Below are positions 1 to 8,224 of a DNA stretch of 29,482 nucleotides, one piece after another. The stretch comes from Pseudomonadota bacterium (GTDB taxonomy: Bacteria; Pseudomonadota; Alphaproteobacteria; Rhizobiales; Devosiaceae), in NCBI GenBank assembly GCA_023427545.1, contig JAEZBF010000048.1:1-29482 (forward strand), in the 5' to 3' direction. Position numbers and translations under genes: made by a program. The notes under the pieces are model-generated. The model saw only the letters and a list, made by a program, of their open reading frames with translations. It did no database searches and had not been told where the DNA came from. Numbering within the stretch: the first letter of the stretch is position 1; each line of letters starts with the position of its first letter.

Positions 1-57
1 GGGCTTGCCCTGGGCGGCTCATTGGTGTGGAACTCTCGCGCCGAACGGAGGGACGAG

Positions 58-1209
58 ATGGACGCCAAGATCGACAGCAGCCTTGCCACCCGCCTCGATG
101 ACGCGATCGACAGCGCGATTGCGCGCAAGAAGATCGTCGGGACCGTCCTGCTCGTTGCCAGGGAGGGCGAGGTCGTCTATGCGCGCGCAGCGGGCCTCGC
201 CGATCGGGAGGCCGGGCGCGCCATGGCGCAGGACGCGATCTTTCGCATGGCCTCGTGCACCAAGCCGCTGGTCGCCGCCACCGCGCTGGCGATGGTCGAC
301 GCCGGCCTGCTCAGCCTCGATGAGGAGGTGAGCGAATACCTGCCGTTCTTCACGCCGAAGCTGGCCGACGGGACGCCGGGCCAGGTGCTGGTGCGGCACC
401 TCATGACGCATACCGCTGGGGTTTCATACGACGCCGATGCGCTCAAGGCGGTGGAGGCCTCTGCCGGCATGAGCGGGCCGATCCTGCCGCTCGAGGAGAA
501 CGTGCGGCGGCTCGGCCAGATGCCGCTCAAGTTCGTACCAGGCACGCGCTGGCTCTATTCGACGGCCATAGACGTGCTGGGCTGCATCGTCGCCACCATC
601 AACGGCAGCAGCCTCGACGCGGCGGTTCAGCGCTACGTCACCGGCCCGCTCGGCATGGACGACACGCGGTTTGGCGTCACCGATGTGGCGCGGCTGGCGG
701 TGCCCTATACCGACGGCAAGCCGGAGCCAGTGCGGATGGGCGACACCACCTTCCTGCCCGACCGCAATGGTGGGCCTGGCGGCACCACCTTCTGCCCGAG
801 CCGCATCTTCAACCCGCTCGCGCCGCAGTCGGGCGGCTCCGGCATGGCGGGTACGGCGCCAGACTTCCTGCGTTTCCTCGAGATGGTGCGCACCGGCGGC
901 GGCTCGGCGCTCAAACCCGAAACCGTCGATGCGGCGCTGTCCAACCAGATCGGTGACGTGCCGATGGACGGCGTCGGCCGTGAGGGCGAGCGGTTCGGCT
1001 TCCTTGGCGCCATCGTCGACGACGTGGCCGCCGCGCGTACGCCGCAGAACCGCGGCACCGTCCGCTGGGGCGGCGTCTATGGACACAACTGGTTCATCGA
1101 CCGCGAGGCCGGCCTCAGCGTCGCCTCGTTCAGCAACACCGCGTTCGAGGGCTGCAACGGTCCTTATCGCGAGGAAATCCGCGACGCCATCTATGGGCGC
1201 AGCGTCTGA
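58..1209 (+). CDS. Serine hydrolase of the beta-lactamase/penicillin-binding (class C-like) family
   Basis: 383 residues. The fold is that of the beta-lactamase-related serine hydrolases (EstB esterases, D-aminopeptidases, class C enzymes). The nucleophile motif SxxK is visible as S66-C-T-K69 in FRMASCTKP. The second motif is Y167-S-T instead of the class C YxN, and a glycine-rich WGGVYGHNW stretch near the C-terminus fits the third active-site strand. No signal peptide is seen, so it is probably cytoplasmic and more likely an esterase or peptidase than a resistance beta-lactamase. I chose ATG 58 because GGAGGGA lies 5 bases upstream; the frame is open back to base 1 with a TTG at 22, but that codon has no good ribosome site. 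It ends in TGATG, overlapping xthA by one base, so the two are probably co-transcribed. The substrate cannot be read from sequence. Confidence 0.85.
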   Translation: MDAKIDSSLATRLDDAIDSAIARKKIVGTVLLVAREGEVVYARAAGLADREAGRAMAQDAIFRMASCTKPLVAATALAMVDAGLLSLDEEVSEYLPFFTPKLADGTPGQVLVRHLMTHTAGVSYDADALKAVEASAGMSGPILPLEENVRRLGQMPLKFVPGTRWLYSTAIDVLGCIVATINGSSLDAAVQRYVTGPLGMDDTRFGVTDVARLAVPYTDGKPEPVRMGDTTFLPDRNGGPGGTTFCPSRIFNPLAPQSGGSGMAGTAPDFLRFLEMVRTGGGSALKPETVDAALSNQIGDVPMDGVGREGERFGFLGAIVDDVAAARTPQNRGTVRWGGVYGHNWFIDREAGLSVASFSNTAFEGCNGPYREEIRDAIYGRSV

Positions 1210-1988
1210 TGCGCATCGCTACCTGGAACATCAACGGCATCAAGGCGCGCATGCCGTGCCTGACGAAGTGGCTGGAGCAGGAGCAGCCGGACGTCGTCGT
1301 GCTGCAGGAGACCAAGACGGTCGACGAAGCCTTTCCGCGCATGGAGCTCGAGGCGCTCGGCTACAACATCGAAATCAACGGCCAGAAGAGCTGGAACGGC
1401 GTCGCCATCCTCTCGAAGACGCCGTTCGATGAGGTCTGCCGCGATCTACCGGGCGACGATGCCGACGAGCATGCCCGGCTCATCGAGGGGGTGGTCCCCT
1501 GCGAGAGCGGGATCGTGCGGGTCTGCGGCATATACCTGCCCAACGGCAATCCGGTCGGCACCGACAAGTGGTTCTACAAGCTGAGCTGGATGGACCGGCT
1601 GCACCGCTACGTCGAGGAGCGGCTGGCGCTCGAGGAGCCGTTCGTCATTCTCGGGGACTTCAACATCATCCCGATGCCCCATGATGCCAAGAACCCGGCC
1701 AACTGGACCAGGGATGCGCTGTTCCAGCCCGAGAGCCGGGCGAAGCACCGCGCGCTGATGAACCTCGGGCTGACCGACGCCGTGCGGTCGATCGTCGATG
1801 ACGACGCCTACACCTTCTGGGACTTCAAGACGTTCGGCTGGGAGCGTGACGACGGCATCAGGATCGACCACATCCTCTGCTCGCCGCAGGCAGCCGACCG
1901 GCTGCAGGGCGTCCGCGTGCACAAGGAAGTGCGCGGCTGGGAAAAGCCCAGCGATCACGTCCCGGTCGAAGCGACCTTCGCGCTTTAG
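1209..1988 (+). CDS. xthA: Exodeoxyribonuclease III (AP endonuclease)
   Basis: 259 residues, the usual length for bacterial ExoIII. It cleaves DNA 5' of abasic sites and removes nucleotides 3' to 5' in base-excision repair. The EEP-family motifs appear in order: the N-terminal strand with Asn (TWNINGIKAR), the metal-binding Glu in VVLQETK, the Asp/Asn pair in ILGDFNIIP, and the C-terminal His of PSDHVPVEATF. The start overlaps the stop of the serine hydrolase gene (TGATG), which implies translational coupling. The gene converges on the GFA-family gene with only 6 bases between stops, leaving no room for a separate terminator. Confidence 0.95.
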   Translation: MRIATWNINGIKARMPCLTKWLEQEQPDVVVLQETKTVDEAFPRMELEALGYNIEINGQKSWNGVAILSKTPFDEVCRDLPGDDADEHARLIEGVVPCESGIVRVCGIYLPNGNPVGTDKWFYKLSWMDRLHRYVEERLALEEPFVILGDFNIIPMPHDAKNPANWTRDALFQPESRAKHRALMNLGLTDAVRSIVDDDAYTFWDFKTFGWERDDGIRIDHILCSPQAADRLQGVRVHKEVRGWEKPSDHVPVEATFAL

Positions 1989-1994
1989 CGGGCC

Positions 1995-2399
1995 TCAGTC
2001 GCCCTCGAACAGCTCACCGGGTAACCGGGGCAGCCAGGGCAGCATGGAGCGGTGGAAGTACTGGCGTTGCGGCACCAGATCGCGCCGCTGGGCGAGGACA
2101 CCGACGCGGATGCCGATCTTGCGATCGCCCGGCGGGGTGTCGGATGTAGCGTAGAGCGGCGACCCGCAATCGGCACAGAACGCCTGCTGCCTGCGCCGGC
2201 CACTATCCGCGGTCTTGATGTAGATTTTCGGCTCCCCGCGCAGGAGCCGGAAGTCCCGTTCAGCGCACGGAGCGGTTACTCGAAAGGCCGTACCTGAAAG
2301 CTGCTGGCAATCCGTGCAATGGCAGATGCGTACGCGGCCCGGATCAACTTCGGCTTCGAAGGCGATCGCTCCGCAATGACAGCTGCCCTCGACCCGCAT
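1995..2399 (-). CDS. GFA/CENP-V family zinc protein
   Basis: 134 residues, the full length of the family once named glutathione-dependent formaldehyde-activating enzymes (Gfa/CENP-V fold). The zinc cysteines are clear: C7 and C9 (SCHCG), C26, C28 and C31 (ICHCTDC), and C75 and C78 (FCADCG). Most bacterial members have no proven reaction, so formaldehyde activation should not be assumed. It lies 13 bases after the ExoR-like gene on the same strand and is probably the last gene of the ilvD transcript. The ribosome site before ATG 2399 is weak (GCGGGCG), which fits reinitiation from the gene upstream. Confidence 0.85.
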   Translation of the reverse strand: MRVEGSCHCGAIAFEAEVDPGRVRICHCTDCQQLSGTAFRVTAPCAERDFRLLRGEPKIYIKTADSGRRRQQAFCADCGSPLYATSDTPPGDRKIGIRVGVLAQRRDLVPQRQYFHRSMLPWLPRLPGELFEGD

Positions 2400-2412
2400 C
2401 GCCCGCTTGCAG

Positions 2413-3246
2413 TCAGAGGCCGCCGAACCTTGAGCCGAGCGACTCGGCCATGCGCTCGGCGCGGTTCCGCTGCTCGGGGGTTGCGACCGACATGTCGGCG
2501 TTGAGCAGGTCGTTGACCCAATCTTCGTCCGCCGTCCCGGCTACCCGGCGGCTCGCGACGGTCAGCCACATCAGGCCCTCCTCGGGCTGAGGGTCTAACC
2601 CCTTGTCGCCGTTGAACAAGAGGTTGCCTAAAGTTGCCTGCGCCGCCGCGTGCCCCTTCCGCGCGGCAAGGGAAAGCCAGCGCGCGCTCTGCAGCGGGTT
2701 ACGGCCGAGCTCGTTCTCGTCGAGGTAGAGCTGACCCAGGCGGTACTGCGCGTCGGCATCCCCGAAATAGGTCGCCGCGTGCATGATCATTGCGTGAGCG
2801 CGTTGGGAGTCCTGGCGGACGCCGGCATCCGGCAGGCCTTCGGCGTAGTACTCGCCAATCTTGACGAAGCTCTGGGCGACGATGTCGGCCTCGACGCCGC
2901 GCGGCGCGGCATCGGCGTGATCGTTGGCGATCTGGGAGAAATACCCGAACGCCTTGACCGGGTCCTTGGCAACGCCTTCGCCGCTCTCGTACATCAGGCC
3001 GAGCTGGTAGAGGGCCATGGGCTGGCCGGCTTCGGCCGCATCCTCGAGCGCAGACATCTGGTCGGCGCTCGAAATGCCGCCCCCGGCGCCATCGAGCATG
3101 TTGGCCATGGCCAGAGCAGCATCGGCAGCCGTCGCCGGCGTAGTAGAAGCCGCTTCTGGCTGGGTTTGGGCACGCACCGGCAGTGCGGCGAACAACACGA
3201 TCGCCGCAGCCGCCGAGACCAGCGCCCCTGCCCTAAATATCCGCAT
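2413..3246 (-). CDS. exoR: Periplasmic Sel1-repeat protein, probable ExoR ortholog
   Basis: 277 residues. A signal peptide covers about residues 1-26 (hydrophobic AAAAIVLFAALP, cleavage after VRA). From about residue 70 to 215 there are Sel1/TPR-like helical repeats: GLMYESGEGVAKD, a degenerate GEYYAEGLPDAGVRQD unit, GQLYLDENELGRN and GNLLFNGDKGLD. ExoR of Sinorhizobium and Agrobacterium is a periplasmic Sel1 protein of about 268 residues that restrains the ChvG/ChvI two-component system. From memory, the order of repeats, the degenerate GIPDTPVRSD-like unit and the GLxxxTxA segment near the end match this protein. The first 60 residues, rich in Ala and Thr, look unlike rhizobial ExoR. The start overlaps the 3' end of ilvD by 14 bases, so expression is probably coupled. 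Orthology is an inference; another Sel1 adaptor is possible. Confidence 0.72.
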   Translation of the reverse strand: MRIFRAGALVSAAAAIVLFAALPVRAQTQPEAASTTPATAADAALAMANMLDGAGGGISSADQMSALEDAAEAGQPMALYQLGLMYESGEGVAKDPVKAFGYFSQIANDHADAAPRGVEADIVAQSFVKIGEYYAEGLPDAGVRQDSQRAHAMIMHAATYFGDADAQYRLGQLYLDENELGRNPLQSARWLSLAARKGHAAAQATLGNLLFNGDKGLDPQPEEGLMWLTVASRRVAGTADEDWVNDLLNADMSVATPEQRNRAERMAESLGSRFGGL

Positions 3247-4957
3247 ATTGCTCCTTCTCGCCCTTGGCGCCGGGGTTGGTCAGCGCGCCGTAGCGAGCCG
3301 GCCCGACCAGCTGGGCATACTTCCAGATCGCGCCCGAGCCGAACTCGGCGTCACGCGGGCTCCAGGCGGCTTTCCGCCGGGCAAACTCTTCGTCGGTGAC
3401 ATTGACCGAAATCGTGCCCTCGACGGCATCGAGGGTGATGATGTCCCCGTCCTGCACCAGTGCGATCGGGCCAGCGACTGCAGCCTCCGGGCCGACGTGG
3501 CCGACGCAGAAGCCGCGGGTCGCACCCGAGAAGCGGCCGTCGGTGATCAGCGCCACCTTGTCGCCCATGCCCTGCCCGTACAGCGCAGCGGTGGTCGAGA
3601 GCATCTCGCGCATGCCCGGGCCGCCCTTAGGCCCCTCATAGCGGATGACCAGCACATCGCCCTCGTTGTAGTCGCGGCTGTTGACGGCTTCGAAGCATTC
3701 TTCTTCGCGGTCGAAGACACGTGCTGGACCGGAAAAACGCAAGTTTTTCAATCCGGCAACCTTAACGATCGCGCCGTCCGGCGCGAGATTGCCGCGTAGC
3801 GCGACGACGCCGCCGGTGGGCGAAATGGCGTTGGCGGTCGAGCGGATGACGTCCTGGTGCTCGTTCCACTTCACGTTGGCGAGGTTCTCGGCGACGGTCT
3901 TGCCGGTCACCGTCATGCAGTCGCCGTGGAGGTAGCCGCCCTCGAGCAGCGCCTTCATGACCAGCGGGATGCCACCGGCCTCGAAGAGGTCCTTGGCGAC
4001 GTAGCGCCCGCCGGGCTTGAGGTCGCCGATATAGGGCGTGCGCTTGAAGATCTCGCCGACGTCGAAGAGGTCGAACTCGATCCCGGCCTCGTGCGCCATC
4101 GCCGGCAGGTGCAGCGCGGCGTTGGTCGAGCCGCCGGTCGCCGCGACGGTCATCGCGGCGTTCTCGAACGCCTCGCGCGTCACGATCTGGCGCGGACGGA
4201 GCTGCATCTTGAGCAGCTCCATGACCTGCTCGCCCGACGCCGCGCAGAAAGCATCGCGGATTTCGTACGGCGCCGGCGCGCCGCAGCTATAGGGGAGCGC
4301 CAGCCCGATCGCCTCGGCGACCATGGCCATGGTGTTGGCGGTGTACTGGCCGCCGCAGGAGCCGGCCGAGGGGCAGGCGACGCGCTCGAGCTCGTCGAGG
4401 TCTTCGTCGCTCATCTTGCCGACGGAATGGAGGCCCACCGCCTCGAACAGGTCCTGCACGACGACGTCGCGGCCACGGAACTTGCCCGGCAGGATCGAGC
4501 CGCCATAGATGAAGATCGACGGCACGTTGAGGCGGATCATCGCCATCATCATGCCGGGCAGAGACTTGTCGCAGCCGGCCATCGCGACCAGCGCGTCGTA
4601 GCTGTGGCCGCGCATCGTCAGCTCGACCGAATCGGCGATGACGTCGCGCGAGGCCAGCGAGGATTTCATCCCCTGATGGCCCATCGCCATGCCGTCAGTC
4701 ACGGTGATTGTGGTGAACTCGCGCGGGGTGCCGCGGGCGGCGGCCACGCCCTTCTTGACGGCCTGCGCCTGGCGGCCAAGCGAGATGTTGCAGGGAGCGG
4801 CCTCGTTCCAGGCGGTGGCGACCCCTACGAGCGGCTGGTGGATCTGCTCGTCGGTCAGACCCATGGCGTAGAGGTACGAGCGGTGCGGTGCCCGCTCCGG
4901 CCCCTCAGTCACATGGCGGCTCGGCAGCCGGGATTTGTCGATGTAGTTGGTAGCCAT
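3233..4957 (-). CDS. ilvD: Dihydroxy-acid dehydratase
   Basis: 574 residues, the standard IlvD length. It dehydrates 2,3-dihydroxy-isovalerate and 2,3-dihydroxy-3-methylvalerate to the 2-keto acids leading to valine and isoleucine, using an Fe-S cluster and Mg2+ in the cytoplasm. The cluster-binding cysteines are visible in AGCDKSLPGM and in ACPSAGSCGGQYTANTM, with the TDGMAMGHQGM segment before them and GRFSGATRGFCVGHVGPEA near the C-terminus. The IlvD/Edd family also contains sugar-acid dehydratases, but these motifs and the length favour IlvD. AGGTGAGG lies in the leader before ATG 4957. The 3' end overlaps the exoR-like gene by 14 bases. Confidence 0.96.
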   Translation of the reverse strand: MATNYIDKSRLPSRHVTEGPERAPHRSYLYAMGLTDEQIHQPLVGVATAWNEAAPCNISLGRQAQAVKKGVAAARGTPREFTTITVTDGMAMGHQGMKSSLASRDVIADSVELTMRGHSYDALVAMAGCDKSLPGMMMAMIRLNVPSIFIYGGSILPGKFRGRDVVVQDLFEAVGLHSVGKMSDEDLDELERVACPSAGSCGGQYTANTMAMVAEAIGLALPYSCGAPAPYEIRDAFCAASGEQVMELLKMQLRPRQIVTREAFENAAMTVAATGGSTNAALHLPAMAHEAGIEFDLFDVGEIFKRTPYIGDLKPGGRYVAKDLFEAGGIPLVMKALLEGGYLHGDCMTVTGKTVAENLANVKWNEHQDVIRSTANAISPTGGVVALRGNLAPDGAIVKVAGLKNLRFSGPARVFDREEECFEAVNSRDYNEGDVLVIRYEGPKGGPGMREMLSTTAALYGQGMGDKVALITDGRFSGATRGFCVGHVGPEAAVAGPIALVQDGDIITLDAVEGTISVNVTDEEFARRKAAWSPRDAEFGSGAIWKYAQLVGPARYGALTNPGAKGEKEQYADI

Positions 4958-5260
4958 GGTCCCTGTCGTTCCTCACCTTTTGCCGTCGTCGGCGTCTTCT
5001 GATCGGACGCTTCTATGATCGGCACCCGGTGAAGGTGCAAGGGCGGACCACACATCTACCGGCGTCCGGATGACACACCATCCGTTCGCAGAAAATGCCC
5101 GCCCCCAGTCCTCCGCGTTCTCAGCCCCGTTTAGGGAGAGATTGTGGCGTGCAGGGTCAGCAAATGGTTGACGGGACTGATGCTTGCGCGGGTTTCAAAT
5201 CGGCTGTTGCAAAAAGCCCACAGCTGCAAAGAACGCCCGTAATTCAGCCGGCCCGGAGCC
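4958..5260. other. Intergenic region between ilvD and valS
   Basis: 303 bases with no convincing gene. It holds the ilvD leader and promoter candidate at its left end. The right end lies downstream of valS. Short complementary segments around 5207-5230 could pair, but there is no stem plus T-run good enough to call a valS terminator. The composition is like its surroundings. Confidence 0.6.
5012..5040 (-). promoter_or_regulatory. Candidate promoter for ilvD
   Basis: Read on the minus strand, TTGCAC (5035-5040) is separated by 17 bases from CATAGA (5012-5017). This is an acceptable match to alphaproteobacterial housekeeping elements, and it would give a leader of roughly 50 bases before the ilvD ATG at 4957. 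It was found by eye only; no leader peptide or attenuator is evident. Confidence 0.4.
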
Positions 5261-8104
5261 TCATTTCAGACGCTCCAGCGCCTCGACCAGACGCGCGCGA
5301 CGCTCGACGGCTTCCGCCCGCCGGCTGCGTTGCTCCTCGATGACCTCTTCGGGTGCCTTGGCGACGAACTGGGGGTTGCCGAGCTTCTTGTCGATCTTGG
5401 CCACCTCGTCGTCCTGCTTGCCGACGTCCTTCTCCAGCCGGGAGCGTTCGGCCGCGAGGTCGATGATGCCGGCGAGCGGCAGGGCGAAGGTGGCTTCTCC
5501 GACGACGATCTGCGCCGAGCCGGCGGGCACGTCGTCGGCATAGTCGACGCGCTCGAGGCGTGCCATGCGGGTGAGCGCCGCGAGCTGCTCCTCGACCCGG
5601 GTGCCGGTCTCGGCCCCTGCCCCGACGACGACCAGCGGAATCTTGGCGCCGGCGGGAACGTTCATCTCCTGGCGCACCGAGCGGATGCCGGTGATGACCT
5701 CGATCAGCCAGTTCATGTCGGCTTCGGCGTCCGGGTTCTCCAGTCCCTGGAGCGCGGGCCAGCGCGAAAGGATCAGCGGGCGTTCGCGCTTGGGGCCGAC
5801 GCTGCCGGTCTCCGTCCACAGCTCCTCGGTCACGAACGGCATGAAGGGGTGGAGGAGCTTGAGGATCTGGTCGAGCGCGAAGGCGGCGGTCGCCCGCGTC
5901 TCGTTGCGGGCAACGATGTCCTCGCCCGTGAGGATCGGCTTGCTGAGCTCGAGGTACCAGTCGCAGTAGGTGCCCCAGACGAAGTCGTAGCCGGCATTGG
6001 CCGCTTCGTTGAAGCGGAAGTCCTCGAGCGCGGAGGTGACGTTGGCGACCGCGCGGGCAGTGGCGCCGATGATCCAGCGGTTGAGCGGCTGCTCGACGGC
6101 GGCGGGGTTGAAGTCCGCCAGCCGGTGGCACTCGTTCATCTCCAGGAAGCGCGCGGCGTTCCAGAGCTTGGTGACGAAGTTGCGGTAACCCTCGACCCGG
6201 CTCATGGCGAGGCGAAGGTCTCTGCCCTGCGCGGCCATGGCGGCCAGCGTAAAGCGTGTGGCGTCGGCGCCGTAGGTGTCGATAAGCCCTAGGGGGTCGA
6301 TCACGTTGCCCTTGGTCTTGCTCATCTTGGCGCCGTGCTCGTCGCGCACGAGCGCGTGAACGTAGACCGTCTCGAACGGCTCCTTGCCCATGAACTCGAT
6401 GCCCATCATCATCATCCGGGCGACCCAGAAGAAGATGATGTCAAAGCCCGTAACCAGCGTATTGGTCGGGTAGTAGCGGCGCTGTTCGGGGGTTTGCTGC
6501 GGCCAGCCAAGCGTCGAGAACGGCCACAGCGCCGAAGAGAACCAGGTGTCGAGCACGTCCTCGTCGCGGTGGAGCGGCGCCTTGGAATCGCGCAACTCGG
6601 CGATCGGGTCGGCAGCCTTCTCCTTTGCCCAGACGGCAGGGTCGCGGCGCTGCATCTGGGTCTTCTCGAAGAGGCTCACCGCTGCCTGGTAAGACGGCGA
6701 AGACAGGCCGCCGTCGTATATCTGGACCGGCTTGCCGTAGTACTCGGCGGCGACGCGGCGCAGGTCGTCTTCATCGGCCGCGACGAAGACCTTGGGGCCG
6801 GCGTCGGGCTTGCCGAAATCGGGATCGCTCGCAATGCGCGGTCCGTACCACGCGGGGATCTGGTGGCCCCACCACAGCTGGCGGGAGATGCACCACGGCT
6901 TGATGCTCTCCATCCAGGCGAAATAGGTGTTCTCCCAGCTCTGGGGCACGAATTTAGTGCGGCCCTCGCGGACCGCCGCCATGGCCGGCTGGGCGAGCAC
7001 GTCGGCGCGCACGAACCACTGGTCGGTCAGGTAGGGCTCGATGACGACGAGCTTGGTCTTCTCGTCGTGCGGCACCATGATCGGCTTGTCTTCGACCCAG
7101 ACCACGGCACCCTGCGCCTCGAGGTCCTCGAGGACCTTCGTGCGGGCCTCGAAACGATCGAGTCCGCGATATGCCTTGGGGGCATAGGCGTTGATCTTCG
7201 CCTGGGTAGTGAAGATGTTGATCGGCCGCAGGTTATGGCGCTGGCCGACCTCGAAGTCGTTGAAATCGTGTGCCGGCGTGATCTTGACCGCACCCGAGCC
7301 GAGCTCCGGGTCGGCGTATTCGTCGCCGATGATGGGGATACGGCGGCCGACCAGCGGCAGGATGACATACTTGCCGATGAGCGGCGCGTAGCGCTCGTCC
7401 TGTGGGTGCACCGCGACGGCCGCGTCGCCGAGCATCGTCTCGGGTCGCGTGGTGGCGACGACGATGTAGTCGTCCGAGTTCTCGATGGGGTAGCGCAGGT
7501 GCCACATCTTGCCCTGCACCTCGATGTTCTCGACCTCAAGGTCGGAGATCGCCGTTTCGAGGCCGGGGTGCCAGTTCACCAGGCGCTTGGCGCGGTAGAT
7601 GAGTCCCTTGCGGTAGAGCTCGACGAAGACCTTGCGGACGGCCTCCGAGAGTCCCTCGTCCATCGTGAAGCGCTCGCGCGACCAGTCGGCGGAGGCACCA
7701 AGGCGCTTGAGCTGGTTCATGATCGTGCCGCCGCTCTGGGCCTTCCAGGCCCAGACGCGCTTGAGGAACTCCTCGCGCCCGAGCTCGCGGCGGCCGGGCT
7801 GCTGGTTCTCCATCAGCTGGCGCTCGACGATCATCTGCGTCGCGATGCCGGCGTGGTCGGTGCCGGGCTGCCACAGCACGTCCTTGCCGCGCATGCGCTC
7901 GAAGCGAATGAGGATATCCTGCAGCGTATTGTTGAGCGCGTGCCCGATGTGCAGGCTGCCGGTGACGTTGGGCGGTGGGATGACGATAGAATACGGCTCG
8001 GCACCCGGTTCGGCCCCGGCACCGGCATCGAATGCGCCTGCATCCAGCCATGCCTGATAGATGCGCCCCTCGACGGCGCCCGGCTCATACGTCTTGTCGA
8101 TCAT
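5261..8104 (-). CDS. valS: Valyl-tRNA synthetase
   Basis: 947 residues, a complete class I aminoacyl-tRNA synthetase charging tRNA-Val. The HIGH signature is at residues 52-55 (NVTGSLHIGHALNNT). The second signature is KMSKT at 593-597, a common variant of KMSKS in this enzyme. The CP1 editing domain lies between them (TTRPETMLGDAAVAV and GSGAVKITPAHDFND). An anticodon-binding helical domain follows. The last 65 or so residues form the charged ValS coiled-coil arm (SRLEKDVGKQDDEVAKIDKKL). It lies 120 bases downstream of popZ on the same strand, the last gene of the pcm-tolC-popZ-valS chain. Confidence 0.97.
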   Translation of the reverse strand: MIDKTYEPGAVEGRIYQAWLDAGAFDAGAGAEPGAEPYSIVIPPPNVTGSLHIGHALNNTLQDILIRFERMRGKDVLWQPGTDHAGIATQMIVERQLMENQQPGRRELGREEFLKRVWAWKAQSGGTIMNQLKRLGASADWSRERFTMDEGLSEAVRKVFVELYRKGLIYRAKRLVNWHPGLETAISDLEVENIEVQGKMWHLRYPIENSDDYIVVATTRPETMLGDAAVAVHPQDERYAPLIGKYVILPLVGRRIPIIGDEYADPELGSGAVKITPAHDFNDFEVGQRHNLRPINIFTTQAKINAYAPKAYRGLDRFEARTKVLEDLEAQGAVVWVEDKPIMVPHDEKTKLVVIEPYLTDQWFVRADVLAQPAMAAVREGRTKFVPQSWENTYFAWMESIKPWCISRQLWWGHQIPAWYGPRIASDPDFGKPDAGPKVFVAADEDDLRRVAAEYYGKPVQIYDGGLSSPSYQAAVSLFEKTQMQRRDPAVWAKEKAADPIAELRDSKAPLHRDEDVLDTWFSSALWPFSTLGWPQQTPEQRRYYPTNTLVTGFDIIFFWVARMMMMGIEFMGKEPFETVYVHALVRDEHGAKMSKTKGNVIDPLGLIDTYGADATRFTLAAMAAQGRDLRLAMSRVEGYRNFVTKLWNAARFLEMNECHRLADFNPAAVEQPLNRWIIGATARAVANVTSALEDFRFNEAANAGYDFVWGTYCDWYLELSKPILTGEDIVARNETRATAAFALDQILKLLHPFMPFVTEELWTETGSVGPKRERPLILSRWPALQGLENPDAEADMNWLIEVITGIRSVRQEMNVPAGAKIPLVVVGAGAETGTRVEEQLAALTRMARLERVDYADDVPAGSAQIVVGEATFALPLAGIIDLAAERSRLEKDVGKQDDEVAKIDKKLGNPQFVAKAPEEVIEEQRSRRAEAVERRARLVEALERLK

Positions 8105-8163
8105 TCAGGGTATTCCAGCGCACCAGCCGCCCGCGCCCCGATCCGGTCGCGCACGGCTATTTG

Positions 8164-8189
8164 GATTGGGCACAGGTCTAAGCCCAATC
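8164..8189 (-). other. Perfect 8-bp inverted repeat between popZ and valS
   Basis: GATTGGGC (8164-8171) and GCCCAATC (8182-8189) are perfectly complementary around a 10-base loop. The hairpin lies in the 120-base popZ-valS gap, about 60 bases before the valS start. No T-run follows on the minus strand, so it is not a classical intrinsic terminator. It could be an RNA processing or attenuation element or a weak terminator for popZ. Confidence 0.4.
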
Positions 8190-8224
8190 GGGCGGCTCAA
8201 GTCAATCGCGGCTTGCGCGGCCGC

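Noticed and set aside
58..1209. Clinically relevant beta-lactamase
   Set aside because: The SxxK motif is shared with esterases and peptidases, the YxN motif is YST, and no signal peptide is present. There is no support for antibiotic resistance.
3857..5002. Long plus-strand open frame opposite ilvD
   Set aside because: High-GC antisense shadow; ilvD on the minus strand is complete with its cluster cysteines.
8105..8224. T-box riboswitch before valS
   Set aside because: T-boxes belong mainly to Gram-positive lineages. The region has one simple hairpin and no T-box bulge or specifier loop that I can see.
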